NCBI RefSeq assembly: GCF_014805685.1
Contig: NC_060906.1
Location: 22,068,126-22,132,125, forward strand
Direction: 5' to 3'
Length of the DNA stretch: 64,000 nucleotides
Origin: Silurus meridionalis
Taxonomy: Eukaryota > Chordata > Actinopteri > Siluriformes > Siluridae
The notes under the pieces were generated by a model. That model saw only the letters and a list, made by a program, of their open reading frames with translations. It did not search any database and was not told the origin of the DNA. How positions within the stretch are numbered: position 1 is the stretch's first letter; every line of letters starts with the position of its first letter. Below are positions 1-10,934 of this stretch, one piece after another. A program made the translations under genes and the position numbers.

Positions 1-1100
1 TACACGAAGCCACATTCCGTGTGGTGCTAATCAAGCCCAGTGGCCCTCTCTGGCAGCGCCTCCGCTTCATAGATGCGATCTGAAAGCCTGGTACGTTGAA
101 ATCGTGGAGTGTCTCCCATTCAGGATGTAAGGTTGCACTTAAACAGAGGCCGCGTGCACGGAGGGTTCAGCGTGTTTACAGATATGGCCCTATGACTTCT
201 AATTCAGCATGCTAGCACTCGCTTGTTGTCGCTTCAAAGCACTTGGATGCTGGGTTTGCATCTCGCTGCCGTTGGAGAGTTCTTGTCAGTCTGCGGCTGG
301 CATTTGTTGGTACGCGCTAAATGCCCGAGGTGCGAAACGGCTTTAAAAGACATTCCGTCTATCACGAGTGTCACATGGCTGGCGATTCTCACACCATCAT
401 CGCTAGCATTTTTTACATTAGTCACAATCAGTGGTGAGGCGGAACGGATTTGCGACAGGCAAGATTCACATTTAGCATTCTGAGTGCACCACAGAGCGCT
501 AGTCGCTATTTGGTTTTGACCTTATCTTTAACAAAACATCATTAAAACAACTAAAAGAATCCTAAATATGCCTCGGTAATAAAGATCAGATTTTTTTTTT
601 CATGTCAGCAAGGCTCTAGAAATCCTGAGGAATGGTGCTGATCCTTTTGCCATCAGGTTTTGTTAAATGTTTAGCACACAGTCCTGCTCGAAAATGAAGC
701 CTGGAGCTGTTCGTTCCCATCACAGAGAGACAGGATGTCCTGAATAAACAGCTGTGCTCAGACAGAGACCCCACTGCACACTTGCATTATTGTTTTATTG
801 CACACAGATGGTGAGGAGTCACCTTAACCATAAAGCTGCTTAATCTGATACGTTAAATCTTTATCAGATTTATCGTTAGTTTTCGCTATTGTAATGGCTC
901 AGGTTTCAGTTATTATTAAGCTATTTAAAAAAAAATCATAATAATTTTTTTAGAATTAAAGGAAATCCCTAATCCTAATCATTAGAAGAAAGTACTGTGT
1001 GTGTGGGGCTAATTATTTATTTAACATCTTACGTTAAAAAAATATATATATACATATTTATTTACATTTATTTAAAATGTATAAAAATGTATTTATTTAA
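1..1100. other. Unassigned intergenic sequence
   Basis: No recognisable gene. Positions 190-500 are less AT-rich than the surroundings and stay open for 86 codons on the plus strand (223-483), but the predicted peptide has no motif I recognise and no splice context that would make it an exon. After 500 the sequence becomes AT-rich with no clear repeat family. It could be a single-copy conserved non-coding stretch or a very old repeat; I cannot decide from sequence alone. Confidence 0.4.
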
Positions 1101-1102
1101 CA

Positions 1103-3358
1103 TAACCAAGGAAGGGTTGCAAGGAAGGCATCCTAAAACATGTGCAAATCAAATATGCGGATCACGTATCAGAATTTAATACTGGATCAGTCAAGGCCTG
1201 GGTTACCATCAGGTATCGTTAGCCAACAGGGTACCAGTGGAAATTGGGCTACTTTTGGCCAAAGGAGGAGAAGGAGAGGAGGAAGACAGAGACAGAAGGA
1301 AAAGGAGAAGTGGAGAGTGGAGGTTTGAATGGGCACGTTAAATGTTGGTACTATGACTGGTAAAGGGAGGGAGCTGATATGATGGAGAGGAGAAAGGTAG
1401 ATATGTTGTGTGTTCAGGAGACCAAGTGGAAAGGGAGTAAGACCAGGAACATTTTAAAGGTAAGAGGTGCTGGATGATTGGCAACTACAGCAGATGTGAT
1501 AAGAGACAGCTAGAAAGGTACTTGGTGTGACTTCTGGAAATAGAAAGGAAGACAAAGAGACCTGGTGGTGGAATGAGGAAGTGCAGGAGTGCATAAGGAT
1601 ATACAGAATTGGGTTCGACAGAGTGATGAGAAAAGTAGGCAGAAGTACAAGGAGATGGGGCAGCAGGTGAAGAGAGATGTGGCTAAAGCCAAGGAAAAGG
1701 CAAATGAGAAGCTGTATGAGAAGGACACTAAGGAAGGAGAAAAGGATTTGTACGATTGGCCAGGCAGAGGGACCGAGCTGGGAAGGATGTGCTGCAAGTT
1801 AGAGCAATAAAGGATGGAGATGGAAATGTGTTGACTAGTGGGGAGAGTGTGTTGAGAAGATGAAGGAAGTATTTTGAGCGGCTGATGAATGAGGAAAATG
1901 AGAGAGAGAGAAGGTTGGATGGTGTGGAGATGGTAACGCAGGAAGTGGATAGGATTAGTAAGGAAAAAGTGAGAGCAGCAATTGAAAGGATGAAGAAGTG
2001 GAAGATGTTTAAGATTGATGGCAGTGGAGTTTTAACAAGATTGTTTAACAAGATTCTGGAAGGTGAGAGGATGCCTGAGGAATGGACAAGGAGTGGGCTG
2101 GTACCGATCTTTAAGCATAAGGGAGATGTGCAGACCTGCAGTAACTACAGGGGAATGAAGTTGATCAGTCACACCATGAAGTTATGGGAAAGAGTAGTGG
2201 AAGCCAGGCTGAGAGAAGAGGTGACCGTCTGTGAGCAACAGTATGGTTTCATGCAGAGGAAGAGCACCGCAGATGCCTTATTTGCTTTGAAAATGTTAAT
2301 GAGAAGTATAGAGAAGGTCAGAAGGAATTGCATTGTGTGTGTTTGTGGATTTAGAGAAAGCGTACGACAGGGTGGAGAGAGGATATGTGGTATTGTATGA
2401 GGAAGTCTGGTGTGTCAGAGAAGTATGTGAGGGTGGTGCAGGACATGTATGAGGACAGTGTGACAGCAGTGAAGTGTGCAGTAGGAACGACAGACTGGTT
2501 CAAGGTAAAGGTTGGACTGCATCAAGGATCGCTCTGAGCCCTTTCCTGTTTGCAGTGGTGATGGACAGGTTGACAAACGAGGTCAAACAGGAGTCTCCAT
2601 GGACTATGATGTTTGCGGATGACATTGTAATTTGTGGTGCAAGCAGGGAGCAGGTTGAGTAGAGCCCGGAGAGGTGGAGGTACACGCTGAAGAGAAGGGG
2701 AATAAAAGTCAGTAGAAGTAAAACAGAGTACATGTGTGTGAATGAGAGAGGGGGCAGTGGAGTGGTGCCATTGCAGGAAGAAGAGGTGGAGGAGTTCTGG
2801 TACCTGGGATCAACATTGCAAAGCAATGGAGAGTGTGTTAGAGAAGTGAAGAAAAGAGTGCAGGCAGGGTGGAGTGGGTGGAGAAGAGTGATAGAAGGAG
2901 TGATTTGTGATAGAAGAGTATCTGTGAGAGTGAAAGGGAAAGTTTATAGGACTGTGGTGAGACCTGAGATGTTGTATGGATTAGAGACAGTGGCATTGAG
3001 TAAAAGACAGGAGGTGGAGCTGGAGGTAGCAGAGCTGAAGATGAGGTTTTCATTGGGAGTGACGAGGATGGACAGGATTAGAAATAAGTTCATTAGAGGA
3101 ACAGCGCATGTAGGACATTTTGTAGACAAGGTGAGGCAGGCCCGGGTATATCGGTAAAAGAATGCTGAGGATGGAGCCACCGGGGAGGAGGAAAAGAGGA
3201 AGACCAAGGAGGAAGTTCATGGATGTGGTGAGAGAAGACATGCAGGTCGTTGGTTTGAAAGAGGCAGATGTAGAGGACAGAGGGGTATGGAGACGGATGA
3301 TCCGCTGTGGCGACCCCTAAAGAGAGCAGCTGAAAGAAGAAGAAGAAGAAGAAGATAT
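1103..3358 (+). mobile_element. RTE-clade non-LTR retrotransposon, internally deleted and frameshifted
   Basis: A retrotransposon with both ends but a broken reading frame. The 5' end (about 1103-1175) matches the body of the tRNA-derived SINEs at 10703 and 30314. From 1328 the sequence reads as the start of an APE-type endonuclease (GTLNVGTMTGKGREL, then CVQETKW). Most of the endonuclease is missing around 1455-1540. A WWNEEVQE motif follows (about 1565), then the reverse transcriptase in pieces: 1885-2400, the catalytic FADD box at 2612-2623, and a long C-terminal domain (2732-3300) with LGSTLQSNGECVREVKKRVQ and GKVYRTVVRPEMLYGLE. The 3' tail (GATCCGCTGTGGCGACCCC, then a GAA repeat) ends near 3356. 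Several frameshifts and stops make it non-coding. It is related to the fragments at 23037, 27266 and 52670. The RTE assignment rests on the ORF pattern and short tail repeat. Confidence 0.85.
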
Positions 3359-3884
3359 AAAGGCACAACCCAAGTGTGTTATTTGTTCTTATAAAATATT
3401 GTGTAGTTATATTTTACCCTACTCTAGTGTTTTCCTGAACATGATCAAAAACCAGTGTTACACTATATGGAAAACGAAAGTTTGTGGACACCTGAGCAAG
3501 AGATTGGTTTGTACTTTTTGAACATCTAATTCTGTTCTGGGAAGATGTTCCACTAGATTTTGGAATGTGCTTGTGGAGATTTGTCTCAGTATCAGTAGAT
3601 TGTTCTGAGGTAAAGCAGCAGATCTAAAGGGATCATAGATATCGAGTGTTTGGTGAACTGGGATATTTGTATGCTGTCATCCTCTCACTCTTACACGTTT
3701 ACTCAGGTTTGTTGACAGTGGTGTGGTGGGTCGTCTCTTATCCCAGAGATCCCTCGTGTCTGTGTTACCTTCTGGTTCTCCCTTTTGGTTATGCAAGTCT
3801 TGCCGGAGTCCCCAACTGGACAGTGTCCTTAACTTTCATACAACAATAAGGACACATATTAATCCATATTCTACTCTTCCTGTC

Positions 3885-3886
<2 letters not shown>

Positions 3887-3917
<31 letters not shown>
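3887..3917. repeat. (CT)n microsatellite
   Basis: Uninterrupted CT dinucleotides over about 30 bases. Confidence 0.95.
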
Positions 3918-3920
<3 letters not shown>

Positions 3921-4132
3921 CAAATAAAAAACATGTACCTGTGGTTCCAGTGATAACTGTTCCTGCCCCTCTTCCTCCACAGATCTTCCCACTTCGTCCA
4001 GGCCTGCCTCTGGATAGTGTTCTTTTGCAGGTCACTCTGTGTAGCTGGGGACGGTTTCTTATTAATGCCTTGGGGGCTTTGAGGATGGATTTGGACTGTA
4101 GTTAATGTCAACAGTCTGCTACACTGACTCAG

Positions 4133-4192
4133 GAATACAGTGAGAGCGCCGCATCCTAACCACTAGACCACCAGGGGACCCTCCTCGCAACA
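4133..4192 (-). mobile_element. tRNA-Glu-derived SINE head, fragment
   Basis: Read on the minus strand this gives GGTGGTCTAGTGGTTAGGAT followed by a glutamate-type anticodon region with CTCTCAC. It is the same tRNA head as in the complete SINEs at 10703 and 30314, but the B-box half and the body are missing. Confidence 0.7.
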
Positions 4193-4232
4193 TCATATAT
4201 CTGTAATAAATGGACTTTTGGTGCCACACAGA

Positions 4233-4461
4233 TGAGGATGGGTTCCCTCTTGAGTCTGGTTCCTCTCAAGGTTTCTTCCTTATGCCATCTCAGGGAGTTT
4301 TTCCTTCACCACAGTCGCCACCAGCTTGTTCATCAGGAGAAACTTACACTTATAAAGAACATATTAATTTTTATCACCACATTATATGTGTTAAGCTGCT
4401 TTGAGACAATGTTCATTGTTAAAAGCGCTATACATATAAAAATGAATTGAACTGAATTGAA
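4233..4461 (+). mobile_element. L2-type LINE 3' end
   Basis: This is the 3' untranslated tail of a fish L2-like LINE. It begins at GATGAGGATGGGTTCCCT, contains GGTTCCTCTCAAGGTTTCTT, and ends in AAGCTGCTTTGAGACAATG and a short ATTGAACTG repeat. It matches the tails at 8805-9023, 15942-16170 and 55980-56212. The copy is strongly 5'-truncated and has no coding part. Confidence 0.8.
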
Positions 4462-4640
4462 TATGTGTGATACTGATGTAGGTAAAGTGAGGAGGCCTGG
4501 GGTGCAGTCAGTGTTCACATTCATCCCAATGGTGTTCAATAGGGTTAAATAGCTCTATTGCAGGAGATCTTCCACTCCAACTCATGTAAAGCATATCTTC
4601 ATGGAGCATATCTTCATGGCACCACAGGTGAAGACCTACC

Positions 4641-7600
4641 TCATCCTGAAGCATTTAAACAAGCACTTTTAACAGTTTTTTTAGTTGTACAGTATTCGGA
4701 TGGTATCTTAAGTTTGTAATCTAGTGAACCAGTGTTGATTTATTCATTGATAGAGACTCAAAGCACTTTTGTATGTCGCTCTAGATAGGAGCATCTGCTA
4801 CATGCTTTAAATGTAAATAGAACATTTAATGCGACTTCTGGTAACACTTTGGGGAAGAACAATGTATGGCTAAAAAATGCAGGTGTCTCAATACTGGTGT
4901 CCGTATGTTTAATTCGTTCTTTCCTAAATCGTTTCTCTTATTAATTTGAAAGTGTAATGAGTTCTTAAAAATCCAATTGAATTAATAGCATATGACAGAT
5001 GAATTCCTCTACGTGTGGCCTGTGAGGAACTTGGGACTTCATCAGAGTGCTACTTTAAAGGTGTTAGCTCTTAAGCAGCGGTGCTATATTTCACTCTCCG
5101 ACACATTCTCTACATGTCAAGTGGAGCTGAACACGTTTTAAAGAAAAGAGATGAGTCCAAAGGTTTTGTCCTGGGAATTCCTGACATAGTAGATACATTT
5201 TACTACAAAGAGCATGGTGAAAAGAAAAGAAAAGATAAGAAAATATAAGAAAAGAAACGACAAGAAAAAAAATGAACAATACAGTTGAAAAAGACGACGT
5301 GGGGGGGAAAGAAAGAGTAAAAAATGCGAACAAATCTAAACATTTATTTCCTTTTCAACCTTAATTTTTTTGGTGCGACAAAGTGCTATTTTAGCGCTCT
5401 GAGTATGCTAGGCTAAGGTATGAGGGTTTGGCAGAAAAATGTACGGTTTTGTGGAGAAACCTGAGCTGTAAATTTAAACATGTTTAACACGCAATCACAT
5501 GTTCAAGGGAAACGCCGTGACACGTGGACTCGATAAAGTGAAGCGATGGGAACCGTATGCAGCGCTGCTTTCGAAAGCTTGAAAGGGCTTCAGCTTTGAT
5601 TCGAACCGATGTTTCAGAAGCGGAAAGTGTCGTGTTTTTTCCCGAACCCTTGCGGCTGTGTTTACGCTCGCTTGCTTCACTTGCATTCCATGCTGCAGCC
5701 GTGCGTCGAGTTACAAAAAAGCCATCACGTCTGTGCGCGGCGCTCTGATCTCTAAGCGAATGTGAGGACGCTAGTAACTACTAGACGTTTCCTCGGACTG
5801 TCGAAATGCAAGCATGGGCGTATCGACTGACATGCAAATAAACAACGGACCTGTTTTTGTCACTGCTACAATTACAGACTAAAACACGCACCTAGCTGGA
5901 GAAACAGCTGCTGTGTAGCATCGTCTAGGGAACGCCGTCTCGCATGTTAAGGTATTAAGCTCAACAGGCTGAAATGGTTTACATCTGAACAGACATATTG
6001 ACGTGCTGATTAGAACAAGCAGCGAAACGGACAACTAGCGGGTTTTTTTTTACACATCATTCAGAAGGATCAAGGCTTCATGTCATTAATGCACCTCCAG
6101 CCAGGGAATGTGGTGTGGAGGCACAAAACAAAGTCGAAACTTAGACAGCACTTGATTTGGTTTGCCACACACCCACTGAGACCACGAATCAAAAGAAGCA
6201 GTGCATTTCCCATAAATGCGACTTGGAAAAGCTAAATTATATTCATATGAGTTCAGGCTTACTAGATCCTTCCACATGCAGGTTCTAGGTTCATTCATTT
6301 CAATACGAATCAATTCAATTTTATTTCTTAATGGAGGTTTAAACAATTAACATCGTCACAAAGGAGCTACACAAATATTCATTGTTTAAAAATATTGCCC
6401 CTATAAATGTATCCGTTTATTCCTAATAAGTGAGCGATATTTCTGTATTTCTAATTCTATCCCAAAAAATTGCCATTGCCTTCAATTGTGCTAATAATTT
6501 AAGAGCAAAAAGCTGCGTTGTGTTTGTATGTGTGTGTGTGTGTTTCTGTATATATATAAAATAGAAAAAATAAGAAATATTAAAATATAAATTAAGAAAT
6601 ATTGTTGCCTGAGGTGGGTTGATTCAATAGTTAAAAGCAAATAGTTTTTCTTGAATTGAATGTTTTTCAAGTGCTCGAAGGCCGACATAGCAACATAATT
6701 GTGGAATGATAAATTCATTTTTTTGTCACAATTTTAAAAAGAAGCGAAAAAAAAGAAGGAGTCAAATACAAAAAACATTATCCATACGCTGTATGAATGT
6801 ACTAGTGCGTTCAATATAAAACAACCAGCATGACCTCAGACTGGTGGATTTGTTCCCATTCAACTTGTCTCAAATTTTTATAGTGTTGTATGAAACTGAA
6901 ATAAATGCAACAACATGTTCATATCTTTGAATTTGCCTGAATTCCTCCTATTCTTTTTGCACATTAGAGGAAGCGGGAGGAAGTCCCACTGAAGTACATT
7001 GTAAAGAAGGGTTTTTGCAATTATGTGATAAACGAAGATATATATTTGGACCCATAAATGGGTCATTTTTTACATAAAATTTACATATATTTACAGATTT
7101 ACATATATGCATGGTGCATGTTTGTAATTATGGCCCAGTTTTTACAAGCATAGATTACTGATTTTAAAACAGCACAAGTTATATCACACTCATGTCCAGA
7201 CTCTTCTACCTACTTGCAGGCCAAGTATAGGTTATTAGGAATATACTATATAATACAGACACATTTTAGCAGCAAATTGGTAAGATCTAATTTTCCCTCT
7301 ACCAATTATTAATGGTAATAATTAACTTTAACAAGTTACTACTTTCAGCATTAAAAGACAAAAGTCAAGTCCAGAATCAGACCCTGACTGTATATGACTC
7401 TGGAGTTGAGTCATATACATGTTTACAGTATATCATATACAAATCAATCTTTCGTGGAAAGACACATTTGTTTTACTGTAAGCTTTTTGAATGTGTTTTC
7501 GAATTCACTGGTTTTTCTCTTTATTAAAAAACCACAAATGTTTCAGAGCTACTGGTTACCCCTAAACTTAGTTTGACCCAAAACAGAACCATATTCTAAA

Positions 7601-7915
7601 AATATAAATAAATAAATACATTAATTTACCAATTAATTAACCAATCAATCAATTAATTAATTAAACAATCCCAAATCAGACTCTGTTGTTTCTCACCTAT
7701 TAATTAGGCCATTAGTATAGGAGGTCCTCACTGCAGCCAGTATAATGGTTTTAAAATCTTGTTTCACTGTGTGTAAATAATGTAATAAATATTGCTTAAG
7801 ACACAATTAGTTGACATTTTGTTTTCGGTCAAGAGTAAGGTCAAGTAAATTAATGACTCACTTCAGATAAAATATGGCTCCTTTATGCATTACTAGGTGG
7901 ATTTCCTGCGTCATT
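4641..7915. other. Gene-free stretch with weak repeat remnants
   Basis: No exon or intact element recognised. Positions 5520-5830 are richer in CpG and contain TTCGAA-like motifs of the sort seen in decayed hAT elements; this is only an impression. The perfect octamer ATGCAAAT occurs near 5833. Positions 6303-6480 resemble a minus-strand LINE tail (CAATTCAATTTTATTT, later CACAAAGGAGCTACAC) but are very diverged. The rest is AT-rich. Confidence 0.4.
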
Positions 7916-9023
7916 ATTAAACAAGCTTCAGTTAGTTCAGAATGCGGCAGCAAGAGTTCTTACTAGGTCAAGAAAATATGACCACATAACCCCAATCTTA
8001 TCGTCCCTACACTGGCTTCCGGTTAAGTTTCGAATAGACTACAAACTACTGCTACTCACTTATAAAGCACTAAATGGTTTGGCCCCCATGTGTCTCTCCA
8101 GTCTTTTAACACGCTACAATCCGTCACGCTCCCTGAAATCTCAAAACTCTGGGCTTCTAGTAGTTCCTAGAATAGCAAAGTCCACTAAAGGTGGTAGAGC
8201 ATTTCCACATTTAGCCCCTAAACTCTGGAATAGTCTTCCTGACAGTGTTCGGGGCTCAGACACACTCTCCCAGTTTAAGTGCAGATTAAAAACATATCTT
8301 TTTAGCAAAGCCTACACATAACATCATAACCTTGTGCTCCAGAACATCTGATCACATGCACATTATCAACTTGTGCTGTTAATATCATGAACAGCAGCTA
8401 CGCTAATTCCTCTCCACTGCTTCTCTTTCTCTCCCCATCCCGAGGCTTCCTGAGGTTTGGCCAGCTTCAGTCACGTCCCACCTCATGAAGATTATGGACT
8501 TTAAAGAAGTAGATGCCAAACTCGCAAACATCTTGAACCATCTAGACGAACCAGTGCCAATTGGATCCCACTGCATGTGTGGAGTTTGACATTGGACCTC
8601 CTGGAGTGTTTAAAGGCTCTGGCATGGAGAAGCTGATGCTGGATCTGCGATGATCACAAATGTGGGCTCAGTAGCTCCTACTTTTATACCAAAGACTGTA
8701 GAAAGAACATTTACTTATAATCTTATACTCCAGTACTCATGTTAGTTCTCACTCTTCAGTGTTCTGTATTGTTGAAAGATTTATGATCAAACTCTTGATG
8801 TCACCCAAATGAGGATGGGTTCCCCTTTTGAGTCTGGTTCCTCTCAAGGTTTCTTCCTCATAACATCTAAGGGAGTTTTTCCTTGCCACAGTCGCCATGG
8901 CTTGCTCATCAGGGATAAATGCACACCATTCACCTTGACTGTTGATTTGTGTAAAGCTGCTTTGAGACAATGTCTGTTGTGAAAAGCTCTATACAAATAA
9001 ACTTGACTTGACTTGACTTGACT
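7916..9023 (+). mobile_element. L2-type LINE, 5'-truncated, with reverse transcriptase C-terminus
   Basis: The copy opens inside the C-terminal region of an L2-like polyprotein. Near 7925-8078 the plus strand reads KLQLVQNAAARVLTRS, then ILSSLHWLPV. An open stretch at 8079-8321 reads GRAFPHLAPKLWNSLPDSVR and ends LKTYLFSKAYT before a stop, a typical L2 C-terminus. The long 3' UTR runs to AAGCTGCTTTGAGACAATG and ends in CTTGA pentamers (9002-9023), the usual tandem tail of these elements. Endonuclease and catalytic RT domains are absent, so it cannot move by itself. The Tc1 element at 9042 sits directly downstream. Confidence 0.85.
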
Positions 9024-9041
9024 TTACGATTCTGCAACATA

Positions 9042-10613
9042 CAGTGAGGAAAATAAGTATTTGAACACCCTGCTATTTTGCAAGTTCTCCCACTTAGAAA
9101 TCATGGAGGGTCTGAAATTGTCATCGAGGTGCATGTCCACTGTGAGAGACATAATCTAAAAAAAAATCCAGAAATCACAATATATGATTTTTAAACTATT
9201 TATTTGTATGATACAGCTGCAAATAAGTATTTGAACACCTGTCTATCAGCTAGAATTCTGACCCTCAAAGACCTGTTAGTCTGCCTTTAAAATGTCCACC
9301 TCCACTACATTCATTATGCTAAATTAGATGCACCTGTTTGAGGTCGTTGGCTGCATAAAGACACCTGTCCACCCCATACAATCAGTAAGAATCCAACTAC
9401 TAACATGGCTAAGACCAAAGAGCTGTCCAAAGACACTAGAGACAAAATTGTACACCTCCACAAGGCTGGAAAGGGCTACGGGAAATTGCCAAGCAGCTTG
9501 GTGAAAAAGGTCCACTGTTGGAGCAATCATTAGAAAATGGAAGAAGCTAAACATGACTGTCAATCTCCTCGGACTGGGGCTCCATGCAAGATCTCACCGT
9601 GGGGTCTCAATGATCCTAAGGAAGGTGAGAAATCAGCCCAGAACTACACAGGAGGAGCTGGTCAATGACCTGAAAAGAGCTGGGACCACCGTTTCCAAGG
9701 TTACTGTTGGTAATACACTAAGACATCATGGTTTGAAATCATGCATGGCACTGAAGGTTCCCCTGCTTAAACCAGCACATGTCCAGGCACGTCTTAAGTT
9801 TGCCAATGACCATTTGGATGATCCAGAGGAGTCATGGGAGAAAGTCATGTGGTCAGATGAGACCAAATGTCTCACTAAACGTGTTTGGAGGAAGAAGAAT
9901 GATGAGTACCATCCCAAGAACACAATCCCTACTGTGAAGCATGGGGGTGGTAGCATCATGCTTTGGGGGTGTTTTTCTGCACATGGGACAGGGCGACTGC
10001 ACTGTATTAAGGAGAGGATGACCGGGGCCATGTATTGCAAGATTTTGGGGAACAACCTTCTTCCCTCAGTTAGAGCATTGAAGATGGGTCGAGGCTGGGT
10101 CTTCCAACATGACAATGACCCGAAGCACACAGCCAGGATAACGAAGGAGTGGCTCTGTAAGAAGCATATCAAGGTTCTGGCATGGCCTAGCCAGTCTCCA
10201 GACCTAAACCCAATAGAGAATCTTTGAGGAGCTCAAACTCCATGTTTCTCAGCGACAGGCCAGAAACCTGACTGATCTAGAGAAGATCTGTGTGGAGGAG
10301 TGGGCCAAAATCCCTCCTGCAGTGTGTGCAAACCTGGTGAAAAACTACAGGAAACGTTTGACCTCTGTAATTGCAAACAAAGGCTACTGTACCAAATATT
10401 AACATTGACTTTCTCAGGTGTTCAAATACTTATTTGCAGCTGTATCATACAAATAAATAGTTAAAAAATCATATATTGTGATTTCTGGATTTTTTTTTAG
10501 ATTATGTCTCTCACAGTGGACATGCACCTACGATAACAATTTCAGACCCCTCCATGATTTCTAAGTGGGAGAACTTGCAAAATAGCAGGGTGTTCAAATA
10601 CTTATTTTCCTCA
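9042..10613 (+). mobile_element. Tc1/mariner transposon, nearly complete, long terminal inverted repeats
   Basis: A Tc1-like transposon of about 1.57 kb. The left end starts with CAGTGAGGAAAATAAGTATT directly after TA (9040-9041), the expected target dinucleotide. About 200 bases are repeated in inverted order at the right end (10408-10613). Each terminal repeat carries two direct repeats of AAATAAGTATTTGAACACC, one outer and one inner (left copies near 9050 and 9222), i.e. the IR/DR arrangement known from Sleeping Beauty-type elements. The extreme right end is altered: after TTTTCCTCA the expected CTG-TA is missing. The two repeats still match closely, which suggests a fairly young copy. The enclosed transposase gene is frameshifted. 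Confidence 0.93.
9404..10401 (+). pseudogene. Tc1-type DDE transposase, frameshifted
   Basis: The reading frame begins with ATG at 9404 (MAKTKELSKDTRDKIVHLHK, the N-terminal helix-turn-helix start). It is lost near 9480-9530 through a small indel and resumes in the frame of 9553-10227, which covers the second DNA-binding part and most of the catalytic domain. The DD34E triad is visible: D in MWSDETK, D in QHDNDPKH, and E in SPDLNPIEN, with 34 residues between the last two. A one-base deletion after NPIEN (about 10223) produces a premature stop. The correct C-terminus continues in another frame to a stop at 10401. Two frameshifts make this copy inactive, but it is close to intact. Confidence 0.9.
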
Positions 10614-10702
10614 ATTAATTAATTTTAATTTTAAAACGATTAATTTTGAGGTATTGTTCGCTGAAATTCTTGATAATTTTTGGTTGTTTTGCAGATGGAT
10701 AA

Positions 10703-10934
10703 GGTACCCCCTAGTGGTCTAGTGGTTAGGATGCGGTGCTCTCACTGCTGCGGCCCGGGTTCGATCCCCGGTCAGGGAACCAACCCCAGCCACTCTTAGT
10801 GCCGGTCCCAAGCCCGGATAAATGGGGAGGGTTGCGTTAGGAAGGGCATCCAGCGTAAAAACGTGCCAAATCAAACATGCGGTTGATCCACTGTGGCGAC
10901 CCCTAATGGGAGAAGCCGAAAGAAAGCTTTAAGT
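10703..10934 (+). mobile_element. tRNA-Glu-derived SINE with RTE-like body
   Basis: The head (about 10708-10780) folds as a glutamate tRNA. The A-box region is GGTCTAGTGGTTAGGAT, the anticodon loop is CTCTCAC (CUC), and the B box GGTTCGATCCC is followed by the closing GGTCAGGGAA. A short linker (CTCTTAGTGCCGGTCCCAAG) follows. The body matches the 5' end of the RTE element at 1103 (GGAAGGGCATCC, then CAAATCAAACATGCGG). The 3' end matches the RTE tail (GATCCACTGTGGCGACCCC, then GAAAGAAAG). Pol III promoter boxes are intact. It is not scored as a tRNA gene because the fused body marks it as a SINE. Confidence 0.9.

Larger units (their letters stand above)
3458..4640 (-). mobile_element. Decayed Tc1-like DNA transposon, interrupted
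   Basis: The left part (3458-3612) starts with ACTATATGGA and AAAGTTTGTGGACACCTGA, the terminal sequence of a family with many copies in this window. The rest of the element resumes at 4467 (ACTGATGTAGGTAAAGTGAGG) and runs to about 4640. The piece between holds unassigned sequence, a CT microsatellite, a SINE head and an L2 tail, apparently later insertions. Strand is given by the transposase remnant seen in better copies. Confidence 0.6.

Noticed and set aside
3458..4640. Non-coding MITE family without relation to a transposase
   Set aside because: Copies in the other orientation (31425, 44830) retain NPIEHLWDE-like sense sequence, so the family derives from a Tc1-like element.
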